DNA of 64,000 nucleotides from Halobacillus_B rhizosphaerae (GTDB lineage Bacteria; Bacillota; Bacilli; Bacillales; Halobacillaceae). The translations under genes were made by a program, and so were the position numbers. Where the stretch lies: contig NZ_JAUTWQ010000006.1 of the NCBI RefSeq assembly GCF_046719735.1, forward strand, positions 186,001 through 250,000, given 5' to 3'. The notes beneath the pieces are model-generated. The model ran no database searches and had not been told where the DNA came from. It worked only from the letters and a program-made list of their open reading frames with translations. Each line of letters starts with the position of its first letter. The stretch's first letter is position 1. Shown here piece after piece: positions 44,361 through 52,567 of this stretch.

Positions 44361-46355
44361 GTGAATCACAGTCTTGATGATTTAATGAAACTGGAAACTG
44401 ATATTGAAGCAATTCAAACAAAAGCTGCTGGCCCTGCCGGTGCACTGCCTTTAACCGACCAAATGCTGAGAAACTCTCCAAGCGGCGATTTATTTGGCTT
44501 GTCCCAAAATGTCGGGATGGGCTGGAAGCCTGACAAGTTAAATGGAAAGCAAGTATTACTTCTTAGCACTCAGGGCGGTATAAAAGATAATGAAGGAAAG
44601 CCTATTGCTCTCGGCTATCACACGGGCCATTGGGAAGTAGACATGCTAATGAAAGAAGCTGCAAAAGTCGTGACTGAATCTGCGGGTGTTCCATTTGCCG
44701 CATATGTAAGTGACCCTTGCGATGGCAGAACGCAGGGAACGACAGGAATGTTTGACTCTTTCCCTTACCGAAATGATGCTGCCCAGGTTTATCGAAGGCT
44801 GATCCGGTCCTTACCGACAAGAAAGGCCGTTGTTGGGGTGGCCACTTGTGATAAAGGACTGCCAGCGATGACTATGGCTCTAGCCTCTATGCACGACCTG
44901 CCTACTGTAATTATTCCCGGAGGAGTAACTCTCCCTCCTGCTTATGGAGAAGATGCCGGTAAAGTTCAAACGATTGGCGCTCGCTATTCAAATGAAGAGC
45001 TTTCCCTAAAAGAAGCTGCCGAACTTGGCTGCCGTGCCTGCGCTACTCCCGGAGGCGGTTGTCAATTTCTAGGTACCGCTGCTTCGGCTCAAGTAGTAGC
45101 AGAAGCGCTTGGGATGTCCATTCCTCACGCAGCGCTAGCTCCTTCCGGTCAGGACATCTGGAAAGAAATGTCCCGCCAATCAGCTCAAGCCGTCGTGCAA
45201 ATGATTAATCAGAAAATCACTACAAAAGATATCGTAACGAATAAATCCATACATAATGCTATGGTAGTCCACGCTGCTTTCGGCGGATCAACGAACCTGC
45301 TGCTCCACCTCCCTGCCATTGCTTATTGTGCAGGATGTGATATTCCGACCGTAGAAGATTGGCATCGAGTCAATTTGAAGACGCCGAGAATTGTAAGCGT
45401 TCTCCCAAATGGCCCTGACTACCATCCAACGATTCGCGCTTACTTAGCCGGAGGAGTGCCAGAAGTCATGCTTCACCTAAGAAGACTTGGACTGCTGCAT
45501 TTAGACGCCTTAACAGTCACTGGAAAAACTCTCGGAGAAAATCTAGAGTGGTGGGAACACTCAGACAGAAGACAGCAAATGATGCAGCGTCTCGAGGATG
45601 CAGATGGTATTGCTGCGAATGATGTGATTATGAATCCTGAAAAAGCTAAGGAAAGAGGGTTAAAACCAACCGTTACTTTCCCGATCGGCAATATTGCTCC
45701 CGAAGGTTCGATTATTAAATCAACCTCGATTGACCCCAGCCGGATTGATGATGATGGAATCTACTATCATAAAAGTAAAATAAAAGTATTTACCAGCGAG
45801 AAAAAAGCCATTGAAGCTATCCGGCAAGGTGATATTGTTAAGGGAGATATTATGGCTGTAACCGGCTGCGGACCAATGGCAACCGGGATGGAAGAAACCT
45901 ATCAGCTCACATCTGCCCTTAAGCACCTTTCTTACGGAAAATATGTAACCTTACTAACGGACGCACGTTTTTCCGGAGTGTCTACAGGAGCTTGTATCGG
46001 TCATATCGGCCCTGAAGGGTTAGCCGATGGCCCAATCGGCAAATTAAAAGACGGTGATGTGGTCGAGGTTTCGATTGATACGGTGAACTTAAATGGTCAC
46101 CTTCACTTCGTGGGAACGGAAGATCAACCTGTTTCACCGGAAGAAGGCAGCAAGATTTTGGCTGATAGACAGCAGAACAGAGATATTCATCCGTCTGAAC
46201 AGTTACCCGATGATACGAAATTATGGGCTGCTCTCCAAAAGGTCAGCGGAGGAATTTGGCGCGGAAGTGTTTATGATGTGGACCGAATAGTAGAAGTATT
46301 AGAAGCAGGTGAGAAAGCGTTGGCTAAAGAAAGTCAGTCAACAGCAAATCGCTAA
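44361..46355 (+). CDS. yjhG: D-xylonate dehydratase (IlvD/Edd family, YjhG/YagF type)
   Basis: The 664-residue enzyme starts at GTG 44361 (AAGGAG 8 nt upstream). It matches the YjhG/YagF branch of the IlvD/Edd dehydratases throughout: GPAGALPLTDQMLRNSPSGD, YVSDPCDGRTQGTTGMFDS, VATCDKGLPA, CRACATPGGGCQFLGTA, HAAFGGSTNLLLHLPAIA and DARFSGVSTGACIGHIGPE. The conserved cysteines hold an Fe-S cluster. It dehydrates D-xylonate to 2-keto-3-deoxy-xylonate, which the FAH enzyme and dehydrogenase at 30.8-33.2 kb would take to 2-oxoglutarate. It is divergent from the importer operon. Confidence 0.92.
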   Translation: MNHSLDDLMKLETDIEAIQTKAAGPAGALPLTDQMLRNSPSGDLFGLSQNVGMGWKPDKLNGKQVLLLSTQGGIKDNEGKPIALGYHTGHWEVDMLMKEAAKVVTESAGVPFAAYVSDPCDGRTQGTTGMFDSFPYRNDAAQVYRRLIRSLPTRKAVVGVATCDKGLPAMTMALASMHDLPTVIIPGGVTLPPAYGEDAGKVQTIGARYSNEELSLKEAAELGCRACATPGGGCQFLGTAASAQVVAEALGMSIPHAALAPSGQDIWKEMSRQSAQAVVQMINQKITTKDIVTNKSIHNAMVVHAAFGGSTNLLLHLPAIAYCAGCDIPTVEDWHRVNLKTPRIVSVLPNGPDYHPTIRAYLAGGVPEVMLHLRRLGLLHLDALTVTGKTLGENLEWWEHSDRRQQMMQRLEDADGIAANDVIMNPEKAKERGLKPTVTFPIGNIAPEGSIIKSTSIDPSRIDDDGIYYHKSKIKVFTSEKKAIEAIRQGDIVKGDIMAVTGCGPMATGMEETYQLTSALKHLSYGKYVTLLTDARFSGVSTGACIGHIGPEGLADGPIGKLKDGDVVEVSIDTVNLNGHLHFVGTEDQPVSPEEGSKILADRQQNRDIHPSEQLPDDTKLWAALQKVSGGIWRGSVYDVDRIVEVLEAGEKALAKESQSTANR

Positions 46356-46392
46356 ACTGCAATCCAGTTAATAGAAGTCCTTAACCGTTATG

Positions 46393-46446
46393 AATCCGAA
46401 CGACGATGAATGTTTACGCCACCATTCCATCATCGTTCGGATTTTT
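46393..46446 (+). terminator. Terminator of the xylonate dehydratase gene
   Basis: AATCCGAACGACGATG pairs, with one mismatch, with CATCGTTCGGATT; a T-run follows. Confidence 0.75.
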
Positions 46447-46480
46447 CCTGTATAATCCCAGTATTTCTAGGGAAGTGGAA

Positions 46481-46635
46481 AGGTTTACTCCGAATGACCG
46501 CTCCGGAAATACACTCCGCTTTTCGCGGGCGGCTGGTGGGCCTCCTCGTGCTGCGCACTGCGGGGTCCCCCCCTATGCCTTCCTCCCGCAGAAGTCTCCG
46601 TGTATTTCCTGCGCTGTAATAGTTGATATTTTTCA
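46481..46635. repeat. Dispersed imperfect palindromic repeat, copy 2
   Basis: Same element as copy 1: arms GGAAATACAC (46505-46514) and GTGTATTTCC (46600-46609). It also shares the outer flanks (GAATGACCGCTCC before, TAATAGTTGATATTT after), so the conserved unit is about 150 bp. It lies between a terminator and the 3' end of the convergent GerPC-like gene. Confidence 0.85.
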
Positions 46636-46709
46636 TTTCATTCTTCTTTAATCATCACTAGTGAAAGAATTATAAAGGAGAGGTGAAAGTGTACTTCCTG
46701 TTTAAACGG

Positions 46710-47120
46710 CTAATCTGGACCATTTCCTTTTATTACAGCATCTTTTGATTTTACATTAACTTTCGGCTGATGAACCTGCATATTCCTTTGAGTCTGTTTT
46801 CTATTTTTTACTTTACTTACCTCCTCATCCTTCCAATCTAAAAGTTCTCCTATGTTGTCCGGCAGCTCATTTTCATAGTTTGCCCCAATATTAAGTCTCC
46901 CCGATAAATTCTTAATTCCGATCGCTCCAAAACTGTTATGTACTTCATATTTCTCCACGTTTAGCTGCTCTACTATATATACCGGGGAAGGCTTGTGATT
47001 TGCCAGCTGAGATTTCAATTCCCGAACTTCTTCATTTAAGCAAGACACGTTACTCTTTAAGTCCATAACTTCCTGACTTTCTTTGTTTATCCAGTGAAAT
47101 AGCTTCTTCCTCCATCTCAT
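46710..47120 (-). CDS. GerPC-like spore germination/coat protein
   Basis: The 136-residue protein has an N-terminal coiled coil (about 8-42: KESQEVMDLKSNVSCLNEEV). A beta-rich segment follows, VYIVEQLNVEKYEVHN then IKNLSGRLNIGANY, which parallels the GerPC pattern of an IEYKFDQL-like strand followed by LEGTLNIGLNP. It is shorter than GerPC (about 200 residues), with a basic tail replacing the C-terminus. GerP proteins affect spore coat permeability to germinants. GGGAGGAGG precedes ATG 47120. It diverges from a GerPA/PF-like gene. The relation is by pattern, so moderate. Confidence 0.6.
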   Translation of the reverse strand: MRWRKKLFHWINKESQEVMDLKSNVSCLNEEVRELKSQLANHKPSPVYIVEQLNVEKYEVHNSFGAIGIKNLSGRLNIGANYENELPDNIGELLDWKDEEVSKVKNRKQTQRNMQVHQPKVNVKSKDAVIKGNGPD

Positions 47121-47228
47121 TGACAGCCTCCTCCCTTCTCTTCTGTGAATGGTTTTCTAATCTAAATCATATAGATGGATTACGAAATAGAAACGTTTGT
47201 CCCAAAGAATCGTAAGGAGGTGAAAAAG

Positions 47229-47441
47229 ATTAAATTCCTGCCGCATACGATAAATATTCCAAATTTCAAAGTTAATACGGCTGGGCGGTACTCGTCTATT
47301 TCCTTTGGGCAGAACTATAAAAGCAGACGATTTGTATCCAATAAGAAAAACCAGGGATTCGGAGAACAGAATGCAGACGATGTTTGGATGAAACAGCCCA
47401 TTACTTGGGTCAACGATGCTGACATAATTGATGGAGAATGA
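47229..47441 (+). CDS. GerPA/GerPF-like small spore protein, apparent ATT start
   Basis: The 70-residue protein carries NIPNFKVN, SISFGQNY, NKKNQGFGEQNADD and VNDADIID, a pattern shared with two neighbours (48039 and 48308) and reminiscent of the GerPA/GerPF family. A perfect AAGGAGG (47214-47220) lies 8 nt before an ATT codon at 47229. Starting there gives eight residues before NIPNF, exactly as in both paralogues. An in-frame ATG at 47175 has no ribosome site and GTG 47220 overlaps the AAGGAGG. It probably sits in the spore coat interior and is sporulation-expressed. Confidence 0.65.
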   Translation: MKFLPHTINIPNFKVNTAGRYSSISFGQNYKSRRFVSNKKNQGFGEQNADDVWMKQPITWVNDADIIDGE

Positions 47442-47481
47442 AGTACGTATAACCCTTTGCTAATTGGCGGAGGGTTATTTC

Positions 47482-47961
47482 TTATTTAATCGGAATGTTT
47501 TTATGATCTTTACGTTTTCGCCCTAATTTCACTTCCAGAAGACCATTTTTAAATTCTGCGTGGATCTCCCCTTCATTTACGGGCTCTGGCAAATGAATGA
47601 TCCTCTCAAATTCTCCGATATACCGATCCGATTGAATCAGAGTAAACTCCTGCTTCATAGATTTTGATTTTCCTTTAACCATAATCTGTTCTCCTGCAAA
47701 AGCTAACTCCACGTCCCCCTTTTGAATCCCAGGCAGCTCGATGATGACATAAATATAATCCTTACTTTTGCATAATTCATATTTAGGAAAATCGGATTTA
47801 CGATGAGAGCGATTTGGCGGCTGGCTGTAGTTCGCCTGCTCCTGCTGCATGCCTTCGATGAACTGCTGTCCATTTTCCTCGTTAAAGACGCCCTTCCAGA
47901 AATCCTGTCCTTGAAAGGATTGAGCCAGCTCCATCCATTGCTTTAACTGTTTAGGATCCAT
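47482..47961 (-). CDS. Hsp20/alpha-crystallin small heat-shock protein
   Basis: The 159-residue protein has a variable N-terminus (residues 1-60, Gln-rich) and an alpha-crystallin domain (about 62-150: YELCKSKDYIYVIIELPGIQ, VELAFAGEQIMVKGKSK, FERIIHLPEPVNEGEIHAEF, NGLLEVKLGRK). These chaperones bind unfolded protein. In Bacillus several (CotM, CotP) are spore coat components, and the GerP-like neighbours on both sides suggest the same here. AAAGGAGGG precedes ATG 47961. Confidence 0.85.
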   Translation of the reverse strand: MDPKQLKQWMELAQSFQGQDFWKGVFNEENGQQFIEGMQQEQANYSQPPNRSHRKSDFPKYELCKSKDYIYVIIELPGIQKGDVELAFAGEQIMVKGKSKSMKQEFTLIQSDRYIGEFERIIHLPEPVNEGEIHAEFKNGLLEVKLGRKRKDHKNIPIK

Positions 47962-48038
47962 AGGCGTCCCTCCTTTGAAGTTTCAACATAAACCCCCACA
48001 ACCGACATATACTTGGTTAATAAAAGGGGGGGCTCAAT

Positions 48039-48308
48039 TTGACATCGCCATCTATTGTTATTAATATTTTTAATTTCAAAATTAATTCCTTCGAAAATGC
48101 GTCCGCCGTAAATGTAGGACAGAACCTTTTAACGGACTGGCATAATTCCGATAAGAAAAATCAAGGATTCGGCCAGAATTTTGGAGACAGCAGTGCATTT
48201 CTTGGCACAAAAAGCATGGTGGATGACCGGGATGCCCTCGATTTCCCGACTAAAAACGCCAATGAAAAACCCAAAAAGCTGCCAATTGAAAAATGGGAGG
48301 AATTGTAG
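48039..48308 (+). CDS. GerPA/GerPF-like small spore protein, TTG start
   Basis: The 89-residue protein starts at TTG 48039 with a run of seven G's 6 nt upstream. It shares with its neighbours the order NIFNFKIN, SAVNVGQN, DKKNQGFGQNFGD and VDDRDALD, then adds a charged tail. The next gene starts within its stop codon (TAGTG), so the two are translationally coupled. A CATATACTT at 48005-48013 with ATAA 13-14 nt earlier could be a sigma-E type promoter; this is weak. Confidence 0.65.
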   Translation: MTSPSIVINIFNFKINSFENASAVNVGQNLLTDWHNSDKKNQGFGQNFGDSSAFLGTKSMVDDRDALDFPTKNANEKPKKLPIEKWEEL

Positions 48309-48541
48309 TGTTGTTTGCCCCTTCTGTCGTAAATCTTCTCGGATTTAAGGTTAATGTGCTGGATCGATCCTCTTTAATCAGTTTTGCGGGTGTCCAACAG
48401 ACAGACTTCTTTCTTTCAACTAAAAGAAACCAGGGATTTGGAGAACAGAATGGTGACCTATCGCCTGTCAATGTTCCGATAAACTTCGTCGCAGATCCAG
48501 ATGTTCTGGATTCCAATTCGACTAAAGGAAGCTTCGTTTAA
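48308..48541 (+). CDS. GerPA/GerPF-like small spore protein, GTG start
   Basis: The 77-residue protein starts at GTG 48308, overlapping the previous stop by one base, with GGGAGG 7 nt upstream. It contains NLLGFKVN, LISFAGVQQTDFF, TKRNQGFGEQNGD and FVADPDVLDS. The ending DPDVLD is close to the DPDVxD end of GerPA/GerPF. An in-frame ATG at 48293 lies inside the ribosome site and is not the start. Confidence 0.65.
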   Translation: MLFAPSVVNLLGFKVNVLDRSSLISFAGVQQTDFFLSTKRNQGFGEQNGDLSPVNVPINFVADPDVLDSNSTKGSFV

Positions 48542-48972
48542 TAGAGGTCTCGGGCGCAAGACATTTACCGTAATGGGAACAGAAAAGGCTGAGAGAAAAA
48601 CTGAAACAAGTGAAGAAGCGGCAATTTCAGTTGTCATCCATTCATTGAATACCCGAACCAATGCTGCTCTAAAAGGTTCGGGTTTTTTGGTGAATACAAT
48701 TTTATTATTTCCCCCCTTTACTAACTTCTCTTATCCTCCAATCCCCATTCTTTCTAATTTGATGCTCCCCCTGCGATTCGAGGTCTCTCGTTATAACTCC
48801 CTTTCAAAAAAGAGGGAAACTGCACTACTTCTGTCTTGTTTTGTCGAACTGGCCAATAAAGCTTACAGTTTATGCAATATTCTGGTACTTTTAAAGTACT
48901 AGAGTTCAAGATTTGACAGGAATTTCTGGTTATGTCGTTTCATAATCCATAGATTAAAAGGAGAGAGATCTC
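48542..48972. other. Intergenic region with terminator, otherwise empty
   Basis: Apart from the terminator at 48651-48688 no gene is convincing. A 133-codon frame (48501-48902) runs through that terminator and is not considered real. TTGACA at 48914-48919 may be the -35 box of the ATP-grasp operon, but no -10 lies at the usual spacing. Confidence 0.5.
48651..48688 (+). terminator. Terminator of the GerPA/PF-like gene pair
   Basis: ACCCGAACC and GGTTCGGGT form a 9-bp GC-rich stem followed by TTTTTT. It lies about 110 nt after the last stop of the pair. Confidence 0.8.
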
Positions 48973-50232
48973 ATGGAACTTGATCAACTTGAAGTAAACA
49001 CGACCGTAGATGAGTCACAGGAAACGAAGCCGTATCATACCGCATTGATTGGGTGGAGTGTCCAGGCTATTGAAGCTGCGGCGAAACTAAACCGCCCGTT
49101 TGTTGTAGTAGGACCGCCTGACTTTGAATCATATGCAAAGAAGCATGATATTTTATTTGTGGGCTGGGATTTTAACAAAATCAATGAAAGCTCGGATGAG
49201 TTATATAAGAAGCTGAAAGCATTACATGTGGAATTAGCCGTTCCTTTATATGAAGAATGTGTAGAATGGGCTGGCGCCCTTAACGCACGTTTCCGGAAAG
49301 AACCACGTGTGTTTAACCGTTCTTTATTATTACGGGATAAAGGAATGATGAAGCGTAAAGCTCAGATTTCCGGCATTAAAGTCGGCGTATTTGAAGAAGC
49401 AAGAAATAAAGACGATGTAGAGAGGTTTCTGAAGCGAGTCAATGAGGCCCTACTTAAATTAGATGGTGACCACCTTGATCCGATTCACGTTAAACCTCTG
49501 GATAAAGCTGGTTCTGTCGGTCACTTGGCCATTCGTACTGTGGATGAAATTGAACAGATCCAAGATACAGATTTTCCGTTATTAATGGAAAGCCACTTGG
49601 ATGGTCAGGAATTTTCCTGTGAAGCTTTTATTCACAAAGGAAAAGTCCGCTTCTTGAATATCACCGAATATATTCGCTTAGGTTACTCCAATTTTGTTCC
49701 CGCTTCTCCGTTATTAGAAGAGAAACGGCCATTAATTGAACAAGCCGTCCAGAAGCTTGTCGATGCGTTTGAAATCGAATACGGAGTGATTCATCCCGAG
49801 TACTTCCTGACTCCAGATGGCGTGCTTCATTTTGGTGAAGTGGCGGCCCGAGTGCCAGGGGGACATATTTTCGATTTAATTGAACGCGCTTACGGATTCA
49901 GTGCGTATGAAGCACAACTCCTTTGCAGCGATCCAAATACTACTGAAGACGAATTGGCTGCCTTTTTCCCCGATCCATACGACTACAAGGGGTATTCCGG
50001 ATGTCTCATGGTCCATCCGTCAGTAGACTACGTTGAGGATCTGACTATTCCAGAGGAACTTGAGCAGCATCCTTATTTTGAAAAACATGATATGTTTACT
50101 CCGCCGCAAGGAAAAGTAGCGGAGCGAGTCGGATTCGGAAATCACTACGGTACGATTTTCTTCTACGGGAAAGATAGTGAAGAAATGACGGATCTTCTAA
50201 AAGAATATGAGCGATATAATTTCTACGTATAA
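48973..50232 (+). CDS. ATP-grasp carboxylate-amine ligase-like protein
   Basis: The 419-residue protein has an ATP-grasp fold. An N-terminal Rossmann-like domain runs 1-110. The ATP lysine and glycine-rich loop is HVKPLDKAGSVGH (172-184). The adenine-side strand is LLMESHLDGQEFSCEAF (203-219). Metal ligands lie in VIHPEYFL (Glu276) and HFGEVAARVPGG (Glu289, Arg293). Such enzymes join a carboxylate to an amine or thiol through an acyl phosphate. AAAAGGAGAG precedes ATG 48973. The gene is 32 nt from a calpain-like protein gene and shares its terminator, so both likely act on one peptide-like product. Substrate unknown. Confidence 0.85.
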   Translation: MELDQLEVNTTVDESQETKPYHTALIGWSVQAIEAAAKLNRPFVVVGPPDFESYAKKHDILFVGWDFNKINESSDELYKKLKALHVELAVPLYEECVEWAGALNARFRKEPRVFNRSLLLRDKGMMKRKAQISGIKVGVFEEARNKDDVERFLKRVNEALLKLDGDHLDPIHVKPLDKAGSVGHLAIRTVDEIEQIQDTDFPLLMESHLDGQEFSCEAFIHKGKVRFLNITEYIRLGYSNFVPASPLLEEKRPLIEQAVQKLVDAFEIEYGVIHPEYFLTPDGVLHFGEVAARVPGGHIFDLIERAYGFSAYEAQLLCSDPNTTEDELAAFFPDPYDYKGYSGCLMVHPSVDYVEDLTIPEELEQHPYFEKHDMFTPPQGKVAERVGFGNHYGTIFFYGKDSEEMTDLLKEYERYNFYV

Positions 50233-50264
50233 GACCTAGGATTCATATAGAAAGGAGAGCACCT

Positions 50265-52226
50265 ATGCCTCAGCCTACAGGTGTCATTGTCGAACGATTC
50301 GCCAAGGCGATTGAAGATTTAGAACAAGCTCAGCCTTTTGCGAAATCCAGATATCAAACAGATGTTTATCAAGAAGCCAATCGTTTAATTGATATGGAAA
50401 ATGGACTCGAACACCTCTTCGATCATGCACACCGCTTTGAAAATTCAGGTGTTTTTCAAGATGGTCCATGGGAGTCCGCGGATAAATTGCAGCCTCCCTT
50501 AGTTGCCGGTTCCCTGAAGGCTAAAGGCCTTCCGATGATTATCGAAGTTCTTAGCGAGCTGAGAATGCTTGCCATTGCCAAAGGTAAATATACGAACCCA
50601 ACGGTGTCCGCGCAAATGGCCGAAGAATTTCTAAATGAAGTAATGGTTCTCAATCTGGATTTATTATTTCCGGATGCCAGTGAAAGTGCTCGTATTGAAA
50701 AGAATGAAAATGAGGAAAGAACAAGTAAACTCTTTCAATTTCTAATTGATCATCTCTCCTCAAAAGAGTTGATCAAGACGCTGATTATGGAAATCGAACG
50801 GCTTACTGCTCAGCGTCCCATTATGATAAAACGAGTCGTTTCCATGATCGAAACGGCGAAGAAAATGCTGGAATCAGAAAGCGAAGAGGAAGATAAATCT
50901 GCCCTTAAAGGATATATTGCTGCGATCGAAGGACCGTCGACTATCAGCAATAAGTATAAGGACGTCTATGCCTATCGCAACCAAATCAAAGGACTCGCCA
51001 GGCAGGAATTAATCTCGGAAAGTGTTTCGCTAGCTAAATCTATGCGTGAAACTGGTTTAGTCGCTCCCCACCATGCGACTTTAATCCGCTTATTATCGAA
51101 GCGAGAGCCTGGATTAATTCCTTATGCTCTGGGGCTGAATACGAAAGGAATCGCAAATCTGGAAGAACACCAGGACCTTGTTATCCAAGTTATTAAAGCT
51201 GCCATTTTTCCAGCAACAAGACAAGCTATTTACGGACTAGCGCTTTTGCTGGAACGCGGAGTATTATCTCATTCTCCAGTCGCACCCGGACTTAGACGTT
51301 TAGTAGAACTTGATATCCGTCCAGAGGTTCGTAACGCTCTCTTCCAAACCACACAACAAGGAGAAGGCGTAACAGCAAACAGCATTCTTGTAGCCGGAAC
51401 GCTGCAGGTTCTTGGTCAGCCACTTGGTATAGGTCAAGGGTTTAATCCTACCTGTCAGGCTGCCCGTGGAATGAGTCTATGGGCTCAGCACGCACCAGGT
51501 GTGCTGCTCGAGATCATCCCGCGCGCTGCCAGAGACGGCGATTTAGACTTCACATTTGAAGGAGCAACGATTCATTCGAAAGATTTGAGCGGCGGACTTG
51601 CCCCCGACTTAGATAAAGAACTGGACCCTGTGTCTCTCGTGTTAGTCCCTCACCTCGATCGAATTTACAGCGAGATGATGACTCGTGTTGCTTTACGCGG
51701 CGAGGATGGGCACCGATGGGTTAACCCTGCCTTTTATGGCGATTGGGTTCAGAAAGGGTTCAGCTCCGTGTTCGATCCAATTACCGGATATATTTTAGAT
51801 TATCCCGGTTTTGTAAAACTGTTTTATGCAACACATCATCCGGATTATAACGATGATTATGAGCTCATCTATCCAAATCCGGTGGGCATCTTTATTACGA
51901 ACGTTCATGGAAAATTGCTCGGATTGCATGCGGTTTCCATTAACCGCATCAGCAAAGATCCGAAAGGTGAATATCGCATCTACTTTTATAACCCGAATAA
52001 TGACAGTTCCCAAAACTGGGGGCAGTCAATTGAACCAAGCGTTGCTGGAAATGGTGAAGAAGAAGGCGAGAGCTCACTGCCTTTCCATGAATTCACCTCC
52101 AGGCTGTACGCTTTTCATTATAATCCTTATGAGCAGGGTGAAGCCTACGCGGTAGAACCGGAAATTGTCACGACTGTTCAAAGTCTTTCTAAGGAAAGCT
52201 GGGGTCGGGACTATACGTGGGTGTAA
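50265..52226 (+). CDS. Large protein with calpain-like cysteine peptidase constellation
   Basis: The 653-residue protein has no signal peptide or membrane helix. The N-terminal ~360 residues are mostly helical and unrecognised. The C-terminal half shows GQGFNPTCQAARGMSLW, with Gln391 six residues before Cys397, then GLHAVSINRI (His555) and RIYFYNPNND (Asn576). Papain-fold calpains have Gln-x5-Cys, then His in HAYS and Asn in RNPWG at nearly the same distances (158 and 21 residues here). A papain-like amidase, peptidase or transpeptidase is inferred. The lack of Trp after Asn-Pro is a departure. AAAGGAG precedes ATG 50265; it is co-transcribed with the ATP-grasp gene. Confidence 0.7.
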   Translation: MPQPTGVIVERFAKAIEDLEQAQPFAKSRYQTDVYQEANRLIDMENGLEHLFDHAHRFENSGVFQDGPWESADKLQPPLVAGSLKAKGLPMIIEVLSELRMLAIAKGKYTNPTVSAQMAEEFLNEVMVLNLDLLFPDASESARIEKNENEERTSKLFQFLIDHLSSKELIKTLIMEIERLTAQRPIMIKRVVSMIETAKKMLESESEEEDKSALKGYIAAIEGPSTISNKYKDVYAYRNQIKGLARQELISESVSLAKSMRETGLVAPHHATLIRLLSKREPGLIPYALGLNTKGIANLEEHQDLVIQVIKAAIFPATRQAIYGLALLLERGVLSHSPVAPGLRRLVELDIRPEVRNALFQTTQQGEGVTANSILVAGTLQVLGQPLGIGQGFNPTCQAARGMSLWAQHAPGVLLEIIPRAARDGDLDFTFEGATIHSKDLSGGLAPDLDKELDPVSLVLVPHLDRIYSEMMTRVALRGEDGHRWVNPAFYGDWVQKGFSSVFDPITGYILDYPGFVKLFYATHHPDYNDDYELIYPNPVGIFITNVHGKLLGLHAVSINRISKDPKGEYRIYFYNPNNDSSQNWGQSIEPSVAGNGEEEGESSLPFHEFTSRLYAFHYNPYEQGEAYAVEPEIVTTVQSLSKESWGRDYTWV

Positions 52227-52269
52227 GTTTTAATATAAGCAAGCCAGACCTAATGAAATGAAACTTAAT

Positions 52270-52310
52270 AAAACACCTTCAAAGTAGTATTACAACTTTG
52301 AAGGTGTTTT
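52270..52310 (+). terminator. Terminator of the ATP-grasp / calpain-like operon
   Basis: Perfect 16-bp arms (52270-52285, 52295-52310) are followed by T's, 44 nt after the stop. Confidence 0.85.
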
Positions 52311-52351
52311 TATATGGGTGCAATCATAATTTGAATTTTCGATAGATAAAA

Positions 52352-52444
52352 AAACGAAGCAAAGCTGTGGCGGAGTCGAATAATCTGGTGGTGGAAATGA
52401 TTCGTCATGTGTTGATTGATATTCCACAAAAGTATAAATCTTAA
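52352..52444 (+). pseudogene. Possible C-terminal gene remnant
   Basis: A short frame reads SKAVAESNNLVVEMIRHVL then IDIPQKYKS and a stop, which looks like the helical end of a protein, but there is no start codon or ribosome site. The parent family is not recognised. Confidence 0.2.
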
Positions 52445-52500
52445 TATCAGACGGTTGGTATGTTTTTGAATAATTGGTAGCGCACCGTTGATATTTATAT

Positions 52501-52542
52501 AAAAAAACAGAACTTCCGCAAAGTTGGAAGTTCTGCTTTTTT
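52501..52542. terminator. Bidirectional terminator
   Basis: CAGAACTTCC and GGAAGTTCTG form a 10-bp stem with A7 on the left and T6 on the right. It serves the minus-strand gene ending at 52568 and any plus-strand transcript. Confidence 0.75.
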
Positions 52543-52567
52543 ATAGGACGTTCAGCAAAATTGAAAC

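Noticed and set aside
48501..48902. 133-codon plus-strand frame after the GerPA/PF-like genes
   Set aside because: It runs through a clear terminator (48651-48688), has no ribosome site and unnatural composition.
48948..48956. CATAGATTA, a sigma-K-like -10 box before the ATP-grasp gene
   Set aside because: It is only about 17 nt from the start codon, leaving no room for a transcription start and ribosome site.
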